NCBI GenBank assembly: GCA_021372535.1
Contig: JAJFUH010000146.1
Location: 1 to 25,040 of the forward strand
DNA from: a bacterium
GTDB lineage: Bacteria > Latescibacterota > Latescibacteria > Latescibacterales > Latescibacteraceae
Direction: 5' to 3'
DNA length: 25,040 nt
The notes under the pieces were generated by a model that saw only the letters and a list, made by a program, of their open reading frames with translations, ran no database searches and had not been told where the DNA came from. Positions 1-7,308 of the stretch are shown in pieces; positions within the stretch are counted from its first letter, which is position 1; the number at the start of each line of letters is the position of its first letter. The translations under genes were made by a program, and so were the position numbers.

Positions 1-1464
1 GTTGACCGCGATACTCTCGGTCCTGTCGCCGTTCAGGGTCACCGTGACCCCGTTCGCTCCGGACACGATGCCCGATATGACGTACGTTTTCGCCGGTATG
101 GGCGTTGCGGAAAAATGTTGCGTCTGGTTCGCGGTCAGTGAAGTGACCGTGAAGTTCGACGGCGAAAAGGTGTAACCGGCCTTTGATGGCGTCACCGTAT
201 AGCTCCCGCCGTAATCCACTGTGAACGAATAGCTCCCCCCGCTGCCGACCGTCCGGCTGCCGGTCGCGTCGCCGCTCAGGGTTACCGTGACACTGTCGGC
301 CCCGGTCACCGTTCCCGAGAGGGTCAGCGTTATCTGTTCGAAATTCGCGATCACCGTCATGTTCCCCGTAACGGTCACCGTCGTGGTCGCGTTCGCGGCG
401 TTCGTCACGTTCCCCGCCCAGCTCACGAACCGGCAGCCCGTTGCCGGAATCGCCGTTATGGTAACCTCCGTCCCATCGTCGTATGTATGGACACCGGTTG
501 ACGGGTTCGTCGTCCCCCAGCCTTCCGTGTTCACCGCGAGCGTGAGCGCGTACTGTCCCGCCGGTATCTTCCCAAAGGTCGCGGTCACCGTCATGTTCCC
601 CGTAACGGTCACCGTCGTGGTCGCGTTCGTAGCGTTCATCACGCTCCCTGTCCAGCTCACGAACCGGTAACCTTCGGCCGGGATCGCCGTGACGGTCACC
701 ACTGTCCCCTCGTCGTACGCATGATCGCCGCCAGACGGGTTCGTTGTTCCCCACTCGGCGGTGTTCACCGCGAGCGTCAGCGTGTACTGTATTTTGGACA
801 CCGTCACCACGACCGTGTTCGACCAGCCGCTGCTCCCCGTGGCATTGTTCGCCCTCACACGGTAGTAGTATGTCCCCGCCGTGTTCTTGTACGTGTCCGA
901 CGTCCCGACTATCGTCTTCGAGGTCGAATCGGCAAATGTGCTGTTCGTGGATTCTTCGATGGTGTAGGACTGCGCGCGGCTCACTGTAACCCACGATACG
1001 GTGTACGAGGTCCCGGAGGTTATGGCGCTCTGCGGGCCCGAGGCTGTCGGAGTTTCCGGTTTGGAGGGTTTCAGCAGTATCGTGACCGTCGTCTGCCGGC
1101 CGACTGCTATGGTGATATTCGTTGCCGTGCCGCTGTGGGTTACATTGCCGTCGGCATCGTAACAGAACAACTCGGCGCGATAGCCGCTCCCCGATTTCAC
1201 GGTCACCGTGCCCGTGATGTGTTTGCCGTTCACCGTCAGGGACTGCTTGACGAGCGTTGCATTCTGGGCATCGTAAAACGAGATTTCCGCCTTGACTGTC
1301 GGATTCAGTTCGTCCGCGCGGGCCGGTTTCGCAGGCTCGACCATGCATTGGATGACAGCGGTTCCGGCGCCATCGCTCGGGTTCACGGGGTTTTCGTCGC
1401 TGCATGAGAATACGAAGGAAACAATAACAAGCATCGTAACAAGATACAAGACTGAACGCGTCAT
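1..1464 (-). CDS. Repeat-rich surface lipoprotein, 3' end missing (left edge)
   Basis: The reading frame is open from the ATG at 1464-1462 to the window edge (488 codons, no stop), so this is the N-terminal part of a larger protein. Residues 1-21 form a lipoprotein signal ending in a VFSC lipobox with Cys21. A beta-rich region (about 30-130) is followed by a fibronectin type III-like domain (about 137-222). Two tandem InlB B-repeat-like units of 78 residues start at Y227 and Y305; both contain GWGTTNPS- or EWGTTNPS-type and RFVSW motifs and end in NMTV. After residue 378 come carboxypeptidase-regulatory-like repeats (SGTVTGADSVTV, then SGIVSGANGVTV) that continue off the window. It is probably anchored in the outer membrane and displayed outside as an adhesin or as a scaffold for an enzyme in the missing part. 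The upstream AGG is a weak ribosome site. Domain naming is by motif recognition; the function is unknown. Confidence 0.8.
   Translation of the reverse strand, partial: MTRSVLYLVTMLVIVSFVFSCSDENPVNPSDGAGTAVIQCMVEPAKPARADELNPTVKAEISFYDAQNATLVKQSLTVNGKHITGTVTVKSGSGYRAELFCYDADGNVTHSGTATNITIAVGRQTTVTILLKPSKPETPTASGPQSAITSGTSYTVSWVTVSRAQSYTIEESTNSTFADSTSKTIVGTSDTYKNTAGTYYYRVRANNATGSSGWSNTVVVTVSKIQYTLTLAVNTAEWGTTNPSGGDHAYDEGTVVTVTAIPAEGYRFVSWTGSVMNATNATTTVTVTGNMTVTATFGKIPAGQYALTLAVNTEGWGTTNPSTGVHTYDDGTEVTITAIPATGCRFVSWAGNVTNAANATTTVTVTGNMTVIANFEQITLTLSGTVTGADSVTVTLSGDATGSRTVGSGGSYSFTVDYGGSYTVTPSKAGYTFSPSNFTVTSLTANQTQHFSATPIPAKTYVISGIVSGANGVTVTLNGDRTESIAVN
351..395 (-). repeat. 45-bp exact direct repeat within lipoprotein gene, copy 1
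   Basis: Positions 351-395 are identical to 585-629, an offset of 234 bp or exactly 78 codons. The block encodes the end of an InlB-like B-repeat (NATTTVTVTGNMTV). The identity at nucleotide level, including synonymous sites, shows recent duplication or gene conversion. Confidence 0.9.
585..629 (-). repeat. 45-bp exact direct repeat within lipoprotein gene, copy 2
   Basis: This is the second copy of the 45-bp block at 351-395, in the same frame and orientation, 234 bp away. The flanking sequence of the two B-repeats is also similar but diverged. Confidence 0.9.
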
Positions 1465-1813
1465 AGTCGTACCTATTTCTATCACTGCAGGTTATTATTC
1501 CAATATGACTCTATAATTCCTCTCTCGTTATTTCGGAATTAATTCAATTCAATCTCCTGCTGCGCTGTTGTGCAAAATATCAGGTATTTATGCTTCAGGC
1601 AAGTATTTTTCTGTGAATTCATATCGAAGCGTAACAACATATCTGAAAGCCCCATAAAAAGCATATACGCAGTCTGAGGTTGTTTAATATGAAACAGAAT
1701 ATCGCAAAAAAAAACAGAAAAACGCATGAAAAGTGTCTTTTTAACACCCTCCCATTCTTTTCTTTCAATGTGGGCAGATGCGTAAAACACCTGTAGATGC
1801 TATAAAAATACTG

Positions 1814-1842
1814 TTGACATTCGTATTAAATTAACGTATTGT
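1814..1842 (+). promoter_or_regulatory. Sigma70-like promoter for the 2010 gene
   Basis: There is an exact TTGACA (-35) at 1814-1819, a 17-bp spacer, and TATTGT (-10) at 1837-1842 with four of six consensus matches. It would give a 5' leader of about 160 nt containing the anti-SD match at 1933-1944. Confidence 0.6.
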
Positions 1843-1932
1843 TAAAAAAGTGTTAGAATAATATTAAATATATCAATTTCAGCAATATCACTATACCCGC
1901 CTATTCTACTCACATATTCATAAATATCGACT

Positions 1933-1944
1933 AAAGGAGGTGAT
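1933..1944 (+). promoter_or_regulatory. Perfect anti-SD match (AAAGGAGGTGAT) in the leader
   Basis: These 12 bases fully complement the 3' end of bacterial 16S rRNA, yet the start of the downstream gene lies 65 nt further on and has its own SD at 1997-2003. A TTG at 1955 opens a 10-codon frame ending in TGA at 1985-1987, and an ATT at 1945 opens a 16-codon frame ending at 1993-1995. The site could drive a leader peptide, act as a ribosome standby site, or be fortuitous. Confidence 0.5.
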
Positions 1945-2009
1945 ATTTCCCCAATTGCATTTTGTGCAGAGTTATTTAACGGTTTGATTAAGTGAAAAGG
2001 AGTGATGAA

Positions 2010-3833
2010 ATGAAAAAAGTATTGGTATTTATTTTGTTACTGACATGCGGAACAGTGTGGGCAGCAGGTTTCAGCCCGACAGTGTTGAAATTCGACGCTC
2101 CAAAAACAATGCAATATGATTTTGACGGGAAACCACTGGAACTTCCCATCACAGTCACCGGAAAACCGGCCACAGTGCTTTTCTTCGTATATACGAAGGA
2201 TCAGGCCGGTAAAATAGTCGGCGTTCAGAACGGGCATCTCGGATGGCATTACGTCAATAAGATTGACACCTGTGTATATATGTCCGAAGCTGTGACTCTT
2301 CCTGTCGGAAAAGCCAATATCACGTGGTCAGGGAAAAACAGCGACGGCGCTATGGTGCCTTCGGGCGAGTATACGTACTATCTCTGGGGTTTCGATTCGG
2401 TATCGCCCCGGGCGATTGTCTGCAAGTTTTTCGGCGGACGGCAGAACCAGGCGGGACTTATTCAGGAATATGATAGTAACAACGTCGCTCTTTCAGTCCC
2501 CATTTACTATCCACCGGCCGGTGCTATTCCCCAGATAGCGAAAGAAAACGGGGGATATGACGGTACAACCAATCCCGGAATTAAGACACGTTCAAAATGG
2601 ATTCTTGGCAGCGATCCCATGGATTCTACCCTGATTGAAACCACTGCATACATGGGCTGGAACGATCACGGGAAAATAGCATTTATGCCGGGCGATCACC
2701 AATACTTCTTTGTCGAGAATTATATCGTGAAGGCAGTGATACCGGGCGGTATGCAGCATGTCATGAAATTCAAATGGGTTCCGAACGGATTGTCGGATCA
2801 GGTGTTGGATTTCGGTGAAGATGGCATGTTCTCGATTGCAAATACTTCCGGCGGTTATGCGGGACCTATCACTGACAACGTCAATAGCCTCTGGCTCGTT
2901 ATCGGCGATAATTCATACCCTGATGTTGACAATCCCGAAGCCATGTACTATGTGGACACGGAAACCGGTTCACTGCTTCGGACATATGACTTATCATGGT
3001 TATGGTGGGATCAGAGGGAAGCCGAACGGGGTATTACTCTGAACTACAAGTACCACGGAGGCCCCACCATGGCGAATTTCAAGAACGGGCGAATGTACTG
3101 CGCCGGTCTGTCTTTCTGCATGAAACACTGCCTCGACCCGTACCAGGAAGATGATAACGATGTTACCCTCTGGTACAACGGCAATGGCGATTATGTGGGA
3201 GACCGGTTTTTCGAGCCGGACCGCGGGGATCTGGCATGGCTCTGCTCCGGCGGAAGCGGTGCACCGTGGGTATACGATTATACAGCTGACATGAACGGAT
3301 TCTCGATTTTTTCAGCCTATGACCTCGGCGCAGTTTCAATGGGACTCATGGCTCCCGATGGAACAGGTGTAGGATATTTCGCGTTTCCCGGCGAAGCATC
3401 AGCAATCAAATACGGTCAGCTTATTGTGGACAACGAAAGCGCTTTTGATGGTATTTATTGCGATAATGCCGGTGATCCCGACCTGATGAGATCATTATGG
3501 TATGTCGCCCAGGATTCCTTCAAGGGAACGTTAACCGCGTCTTCGGTTAATGTAGCGGAGAATGCACCCCAGGCATTTTTGGTGGCACAGAATTCGCCGA
3601 ACCCGTTCAATCCGACCACAACGATCAGCTTCTCGATTCCCGATGCCGGAACGGTATCTGTCGATGTCTATAACGTCGCAGGCCAGAAGGTAGCGACTGT
3701 CGCGAACGAATTCATGAGTTCGGGCAGTCATTCGGTCATCTGGGATGCGACCGGATTCTCGGCTGGTGTTTACTTCTATACGGTCAAATCTGGTGAATTC
3801 GCAAAAACCATGAAGATGACGCTTCTCAAGTAA
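2010..3833 (+). CDS. Exported protein with FlgD-like domains and sorting-like C-terminus
   Basis: A 607-residue exported protein. The start at 2010 was chosen over an in-frame GTG at 1992 because AAGGAGTGAT lies at normal distance upstream and the signal peptide (MKKVLVFILLLTCGTVWA, cleavage before A19/G20) then begins at residue 1. An N-terminal Ig-like region (about 25-135) contains ITWSGKNSDG...VPSGEYTYYL, the FlgD-like pattern. The middle (about 140-500) has blade-like repeats rich in W, G and D and may be a beta-propeller. The C-terminus (about 520-607) has NSPNPFNPTTTISFSIP, VYNVAGQKV and GVYFYTVKSG, typical of FlgD-like or type IX sorting-like C-terminal domains in FCB bacteria. It is monocistronic, with a promoter at 1814 and a terminator at 3855. 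It is probably secreted or surface-attached; substrate and activity are unknown. The 716-residue protein at 8654-10804 has the same type of C-terminus. Confidence 0.88.
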   Translation: MKKVLVFILLLTCGTVWAAGFSPTVLKFDAPKTMQYDFDGKPLELPITVTGKPATVLFFVYTKDQAGKIVGVQNGHLGWHYVNKIDTCVYMSEAVTLPVGKANITWSGKNSDGAMVPSGEYTYYLWGFDSVSPRAIVCKFFGGRQNQAGLIQEYDSNNVALSVPIYYPPAGAIPQIAKENGGYDGTTNPGIKTRSKWILGSDPMDSTLIETTAYMGWNDHGKIAFMPGDHQYFFVENYIVKAVIPGGMQHVMKFKWVPNGLSDQVLDFGEDGMFSIANTSGGYAGPITDNVNSLWLVIGDNSYPDVDNPEAMYYVDTETGSLLRTYDLSWLWWDQREAERGITLNYKYHGGPTMANFKNGRMYCAGLSFCMKHCLDPYQEDDNDVTLWYNGNGDYVGDRFFEPDRGDLAWLCSGGSGAPWVYDYTADMNGFSIFSAYDLGAVSMGLMAPDGTGVGYFAFPGEASAIKYGQLIVDNESAFDGIYCDNAGDPDLMRSLWYVAQDSFKGTLTASSVNVAENAPQAFLVAQNSPNPFNPTTTISFSIPDAGTVSVDVYNVAGQKVATVANEFMSSGSHSVIWDATGFSAGVYFYTVKSGEFAKTMKMTLLK

Positions 3834-3854
3834 CAGTTTTGACATTTTTTATCG

Positions 3855-3890
3855 AAAAAGCCCGGGAATTCTGACCGGGCTTTTTCTTTA
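3855..3890 (+). terminator. Rho-independent terminator
   Basis: An 11-bp perfect stem, AAAAAGCCCGG (3855-3865) and CCGGGCTTTTT (3875-3885), encloses a 9-nt loop and is followed by CTTTA. It lies 22 bp after the stop codon at 3833. The A/T symmetry means it could also work on the minus strand. Confidence 0.9.
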
Positions 3891-3953
3891 TACCGGTAAA
3901 AAATAATCCGTAACATGGCGATTGATACGAAAAAACATGTATGTGCGAATCAG

Positions 3954-3976
3954 CCGGTATTTATCTGAAAATACAT
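3954..3976 (+). repeat. Short dispersed repeat, copy A
   Basis: CCGG, then T, then ATTTATCTGAAAATACAT. It matches 7055-7076 (CCGG, ATTTATCTGAAAATGCAT) with one indel and one substitution. Both copies are also preceded by TAACATGG within about 45 bp. Confidence 0.5.
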
Positions 3977-4339
3977 TTTCATCCTTTTTTATAATCATTA
4001 CTGATCAGGGGATTATTCATAAATTTGTTCAACAGTGAATTGAACGCTCATATTTTCGCATCAGACGGATTTTCACAGAATACCGCGGTACGTAAGGCGC
4101 AACACAAGATTAAATATAACATTCATAAACTCTTACGAGTAATAAACGCTATAATAATTCCGGCTTTTACGGCATACTGTTTGAAGAAAAAACAATTTTT
4201 TTTTAAAAAACCATACATTTGACTTGATTATAAAAAAAAGGTTAATTATTTATAGGTGTAATTGTTGCAGAATATTATAAGAATATACTATTTATATTTT
4301 ATACTTTCATATTCTTCTCAAAAAAAAGAAACAGAGAAC

Positions 4340-5287
4340 ATGGACAAATTACATTTTCCCATACATCCTCAGACATTGAGGATCGATACCATCCGCTCAT
4401 TCGATATATTCAGCGAAGGTGAAAGCGGCGAGATGAAGCTGTATCACAGGGCCGGTGAAAACTATACCGCAAAGGATCATGCGAAAATCTTCAAAATGAA
4501 TGTATCTGCTCTCTTTGTGAAAAACAGCGAAAGAGGCCGTTATTACAAATATCTGGAAACAAATATATCCGATATCATCGATGACCCTCTTCTCAATGCC
4601 ACGAGTAAAGCCGAAATTATCCATTCCCTGTTGATTGCCCAGGCAATGACACTCTTCGACAGTCCCGGTGAAGAGATAATTAATAAGTATAAAGAATCAA
4701 TCAAATTAACCGTCGACTTCATCATTAAAGAAGAAAATGCCATCCGTTATCTCATACAATCGAGTACATCGAGTCATCACCTGTTCAATCATGTCGTAAA
4801 TGTGGGCATTTTCGGTCTGGGCCTCGCCCGGGAAGTACTCCCGGGCGATAGCTCGCATGACATGAATGAAATCGCGGCGGGTCTGTTCCTTCATGACATC
4901 GGCAGATTTACAATCCCGAAATATTTCAACACCAGAAAAGGTCCCCTCTCAAGCGAAGAGTGGGAAATAATGAAAAAACATCCTGAAGAGGGTTTTAAAA
5001 TACTTAAAAAGTTCAATGCTCTTTCGGATGAGATCACAGTCATCGTCTGGCAGCATCATGAACGGCACAATGGTACAGGCTATCCGGCGGGATTACGGGG
5101 AAACAGCATTCATACATACAGCAAAATATGTTCAATATCCGATACTTTCGATGCGCTTACCTCTCATCGCCCCTATAGACCGGGTAAATCATCGTTTAAC
5201 GCCCTCGCAATAATGCAGAATGAAATGAAAGGCGAATTCGATCCGAAATTTTTTGCCCAGTTCGTCAAAATTTTCAGCAGGCAATGA
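4340..5287 (+). CDS. HD-GYP domain protein, probable cyclic-di-GMP phosphodiesterase
   Basis: A 315-residue protein. The HD-GYP domain occupies roughly residues 140-310: H151 in the NHVVNV helix, H185-D186 in LHDIGRFTIP, KKHPEEG, H239-H240-E241 in QHHERHNGTGYP (GYP motif at 247-249), and the SDTFDALTSHRPYR segment. HD-GYP proteins bind two or three metals and hydrolyse cyclic-di-GMP, controlling motility, adhesion or virulence. The N-terminal region (about 1-130, including FDIFSE, KLYHRAGENYT and RYYKYLETN) resembles the sensory-like N-terminal domain common in soluble HD-GYP proteins. There is no receiver or membrane segment, so the input signal is unclear. The Asp of HHExxDGxGYP is Asn244 here. 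Start choice: the frame extends upstream to a TTG at 4262, but ATG 4340 gives a domain-consistent N-terminus; its ribosome site (AGAG) is weak. A 134-bp gap precedes the next plus-strand gene. Confidence 0.88.
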   Translation: MDKLHFPIHPQTLRIDTIRSFDIFSEGESGEMKLYHRAGENYTAKDHAKIFKMNVSALFVKNSERGRYYKYLETNISDIIDDPLLNATSKAEIIHSLLIAQAMTLFDSPGEEIINKYKESIKLTVDFIIKEENAIRYLIQSSTSSHHLFNHVVNVGIFGLGLAREVLPGDSSHDMNEIAAGLFLHDIGRFTIPKYFNTRKGPLSSEEWEIMKKHPEEGFKILKKFNALSDEITVIVWQHHERHNGTGYPAGLRGNSIHTYSKICSISDTFDALTSHRPYRPGKSSFNALAIMQNEMKGEFDPKFFAQFVKIFSRQ

Positions 5288-5421
5288 CCGCTGCCGTCCC
5301 GGACAGAGTACGGTAATCGCGACTGTATATGGTTTTATTCCAACGGATTGATTATTGCTTTCAGCCCGGATTTGTATACATTTTACTGCATAATACAACT
5401 CATATGATCGAGGAGTCTTTA

Positions 5422-6864
5422 ATGAACAGAAGAAAGCTGTTGGGATTCATGTTTGCCGGTACCGGATTCATACTGGCGAATGCCGTCATGATTTTCGCCG
5501 CAACCGAAGCCGACCGTAAAATTGAGGTTGAACAGTGGGACAAGCAGCATCTCCGTTATGGCCAGGGAGTGGTTACGGATACTGCGAAGGAGTTTCTCAA
5601 GATACCCGATGGATATCCCGGAGTTATCAATTTCAAGGTGGCAAAAGCGGTTCCCGAAATAGATTTTACGCCGATACGGCATCAGATTCCTTATTTTTTC
5701 CCGGAGGATAACAAGGGATTGTGGTCGCAGTGGGGAGAGGTTACCAAAGGTCCCAACGGCTGTTTTTACATGGCGACCGGCGATCATCGCTGTAAGGACG
5801 GCCATGTGTTTATCACCGAATACAATCCGTCCCTAAAGGAACAGCGGATAGTTGTGGATGTCGGCAAGGTATGCGGATGGAAAAAGGGACAGTATGTGGA
5901 CGGGAAAATCCACGGGCGCATGGATATCCTTCCCGATGGCACGCTCGTTGCCGCCACATGGCTCGGCCGTAATGTGACTGCGGACGATCTCGATCACGGG
6001 TTTGTCAACGGGGGACATCTCCTGACCTATAATATTTACACTGGTATGGCGAAATATCATGGTATCCCCTTTCTCGGTGACAGCTGGCCCTATTACTCGG
6101 TGGACAAACAGACCGGTGTGCTCATGGCAATCGGAAACGATAAGAATTTCATGGCATACAATGTAATCACCGACAGGCTGCTGTACGGCGGAAAACCTCC
6201 TGCGGGCATGATATGGAATTCACGGTCGATGCTCCTCGATGAAAAAACCGGGTTCGTCTACAGCACCGATACGAAAATCGACCATAACTTCAAACCCGAC
6301 AAGGATACATATCCCTTCCTCCGTTTCGACCAGTTCACCAACACATTCACCCGCCTGTCCTGTACGGTACCGGTCAATCCGGAGACCGGCCTGTGTTCCA
6401 ACATCCGGACATATTCCGCGCGCCGCACACCGGAACAGTTTTTCTGGTGTTTCGATTACCAGGGGACACTGTTCAAATTTTACCCCGATGAGGAAAAAAC
6501 GGAACTCGTGGGTGTCAACTGGGATAAAGCCGGGGTTTACGCCACAAGCATGGCTATGAGCCCCCGCTGCCGTTATATCTACTATATCCCCTCCGAAAGC
6601 GGAAGAGCGCACAAATGGGGAACGCCGGTAATCCAGTACGATACCCGGGACGATGTCAAAAAAGTGATCGCATTTCTCGCTCCCTTTTACCATGAGAAAT
6701 ACGGCTACGTCGCGGGAGGAACGTTCGGTATAGAATTGAGCGGGGACGGCTCGCTGCTGGTTATAGAGATGAACGGAACATTCGGTCCGTGGACCGATAA
6801 AACCTCGTATGGCCAGGTGTCCATTTTTGCCGTTCATATTCCCGAATCGGAACGAATCGAATAG
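5422..6864 (+). CDS. Exported beta-propeller-like protein with Tat-like signal
   Basis: A 480-residue protein. ATG 5422 is preceded by GAGGAG six bases upstream; a longer in-frame extension to 5329 has no ribosome site and would bury the signal peptide. The N-terminus, MNRRKLLGFMFAGTGFILANAV, has a twin-Arg followed by Leu-Leu and a moderately hydrophobic stretch, which resembles a Tat signal but would also work as a Sec signal. The mature part has blade-like segments such as GPNGCFYMATGDH, HGRMDILPDGTLVAATW (from H164), GFVYSTDTKID and GGTFGIELSGDGSLLVIEMNG, suggesting a six- or seven-bladed propeller of the SMP-30/YVTN type. I do not recognise a specific family or catalytic residues. It has no sorting-like C-terminus, unlike the proteins at 2010 and 8654. 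It may be a periplasmic sugar-binding or lyase/lactonase-like protein; that is only a guess. Confidence 0.8.
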   Translation: MNRRKLLGFMFAGTGFILANAVMIFAATEADRKIEVEQWDKQHLRYGQGVVTDTAKEFLKIPDGYPGVINFKVAKAVPEIDFTPIRHQIPYFFPEDNKGLWSQWGEVTKGPNGCFYMATGDHRCKDGHVFITEYNPSLKEQRIVVDVGKVCGWKKGQYVDGKIHGRMDILPDGTLVAATWLGRNVTADDLDHGFVNGGHLLTYNIYTGMAKYHGIPFLGDSWPYYSVDKQTGVLMAIGNDKNFMAYNVITDRLLYGGKPPAGMIWNSRSMLLDEKTGFVYSTDTKIDHNFKPDKDTYPFLRFDQFTNTFTRLSCTVPVNPETGLCSNIRTYSARRTPEQFFWCFDYQGTLFKFYPDEEKTELVGVNWDKAGVYATSMAMSPRCRYIYYIPSESGRAHKWGTPVIQYDTRDDVKKVIAFLAPFYHEKYGYVAGGTFGIELSGDGSLLVIEMNGTFGPWTDKTSYGQVSIFAVHIPESERIE

Positions 6865-6868
6865 ATGG

Positions 6869-6888
6869 CCGGAATTATCGTATTCCGG
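6869..6888 (+). terminator. Hairpin after propeller gene, weak terminator
   Basis: CCGGAAT (6869-6875), loop TATCGT, then ATTCCGG (6882-6888), starting four bases after the stop codon. The stem is good but no T-run follows, so intrinsic termination is uncertain. It may instead stabilise the mRNA 3' end. Confidence 0.35.
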
Positions 6889-6920
6889 TTCCGGATTTAC
6901 ATGGATAGTATGGCGCGCTT

Positions 6921-7026
6921 GTTATTGCTCCGGTGATTAAACAATGACATCGGATGACATCATACCAAACTTGATTCGGCATCTATTTTTATAGTGGAAT
7001 CGATATTTATTCGCCGAAGCAATAAC
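6921..7026. repeat. MITE-like element with terminal inverted repeats, copy 1
   Basis: The ends are GTTATTGCTCCGGTGATT (6921-6938) and, read inversely, GTTATTGCTTCGGCGAAT (7026-7009), 15 of 18 matching. The core TGACATCGGATGAC followed by ACTTGATTCGGCATCTATT is shared with 23042-23150. It is too short for a coding sequence. It resembles a non-autonomous palindromic element; its mobility is not shown. Confidence 0.65.
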
Positions 7027-7054
7027 ATGGTTTTATTTATCGAACTCATGTAAC

Positions 7055-7076
7055 CCGGATTTATCTGAAAATGCAT
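7055..7076 (+). repeat. Short dispersed repeat, copy B
   Basis: CCGGATTTATCTGAAAATGC plus AT. It matches 3954-3976 apart from one indel and one base. It follows directly on the right end of the MITE-like element (7026) after about 30 bp. Confidence 0.5.
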
Positions 7077-7090
7077 CGACGGTTTCCTGT

Positions 7091-7175
7091 GGGGAAGCCC
7101 CGGCCAGGTGTCTGGTGTCCCTGTAACGCCGTCATTCCCGAATCTTTAATCGGGAATTCATATGCAGCCTGCATA
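7091..7175. repeat. Cluster of four short hairpins
   Basis: GGGG-aag-CCCC (7091-7101), CCAG-gtgt-CTGG (7104-7115), ATTCCCGA (7134-7141) pairing with TCGGGAAT (7150-7157), and TATGCAG-c-CTGCATA (7161-7175). The third is of the widespread 'CCGAA...TTCGG' intergenic palindrome type. The stems are perfect over 4, 4, 8 and 7 bp. No coding function is seen; the cluster may be a repeat remnant or a structured RNA. Confidence 0.55.
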
Positions 7176-7232
7176 CAGTGTTCATCCTTCGGTGTGACTA
7201 TCTGTGGCCATGGAGGTTATTCATGAAAATGA

Positions 7233-7308
7233 TTTACCGCGAAGACACGAGGGCATAAAGTAACATAATATATTAATAATGTTATCTTTAGCGACAATTA
7301 TTCGTCGG
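7233..7308. repeat. Dispersed repeat family 2, copy 1
   Basis: It begins TTACCGCGAAGACACGAGGG and continues with ATAATATATTAATAATG, TTATCTTTAGCGACAATTAT and TCGTC. It aligns end to end with 22848-22925 with many substitutions but conserved order. It is purely intergenic. Confidence 0.55.

Larger units (their letters stand above)
1465..2009. other. Divergent intergenic region, AT-rich
   Basis: This 545-bp region separates divergently read genes. It carries a sigma70-like promoter (1814-1842) and a perfect anti-SD match (1933-1944) on the plus-strand side. A small minus-strand open frame at 1539-1790 has no convincing ribosome site, and its composition looks random; I do not call it a gene. 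Confidence 0.7.
3834..4339. other. Intergenic region between 2010 gene and HD-GYP gene
   Basis: Beyond the terminator it contains a short repeat (3954-3976) shared with 7055-7076 and then a very AT-rich stretch with homopolymeric A/T runs up to the HD-GYP start. A 65-codon open frame at 4025-4222 lacks a ribosome site and is not supported. TTGACT at 4219-4224 could be a -35 element, but no good -10 follows. Confidence 0.6.

Noticed and set aside
721-1407. Plus-strand open frame of 228 codons
   Set aside because: Antisense to the lipoprotein gene, which has a lipobox and recognisable repeats. The plus frame is Arg-rich with no motif.
1539-1790. Possible 83-codon minus-strand gene
   Set aside because: AT-rich intergenic DNA, no convincing SD, random-looking composition.
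1933-1944. Fragment of a 16S rRNA gene (reverse complement of its 3' end)
   Set aside because: Only the 12 anti-SD bases match; the flanks do not resemble rRNA.
4025-4222. Possible 65-codon plus-strand gene
   Set aside because: No SD; it ends in a run of Lys and Phe from poly-A/T tracts.
6220-6837. Minus-strand open frame of 205 codons
   Set aside because: Antisense to the exported propeller-like protein gene; no ribosome site or motif.
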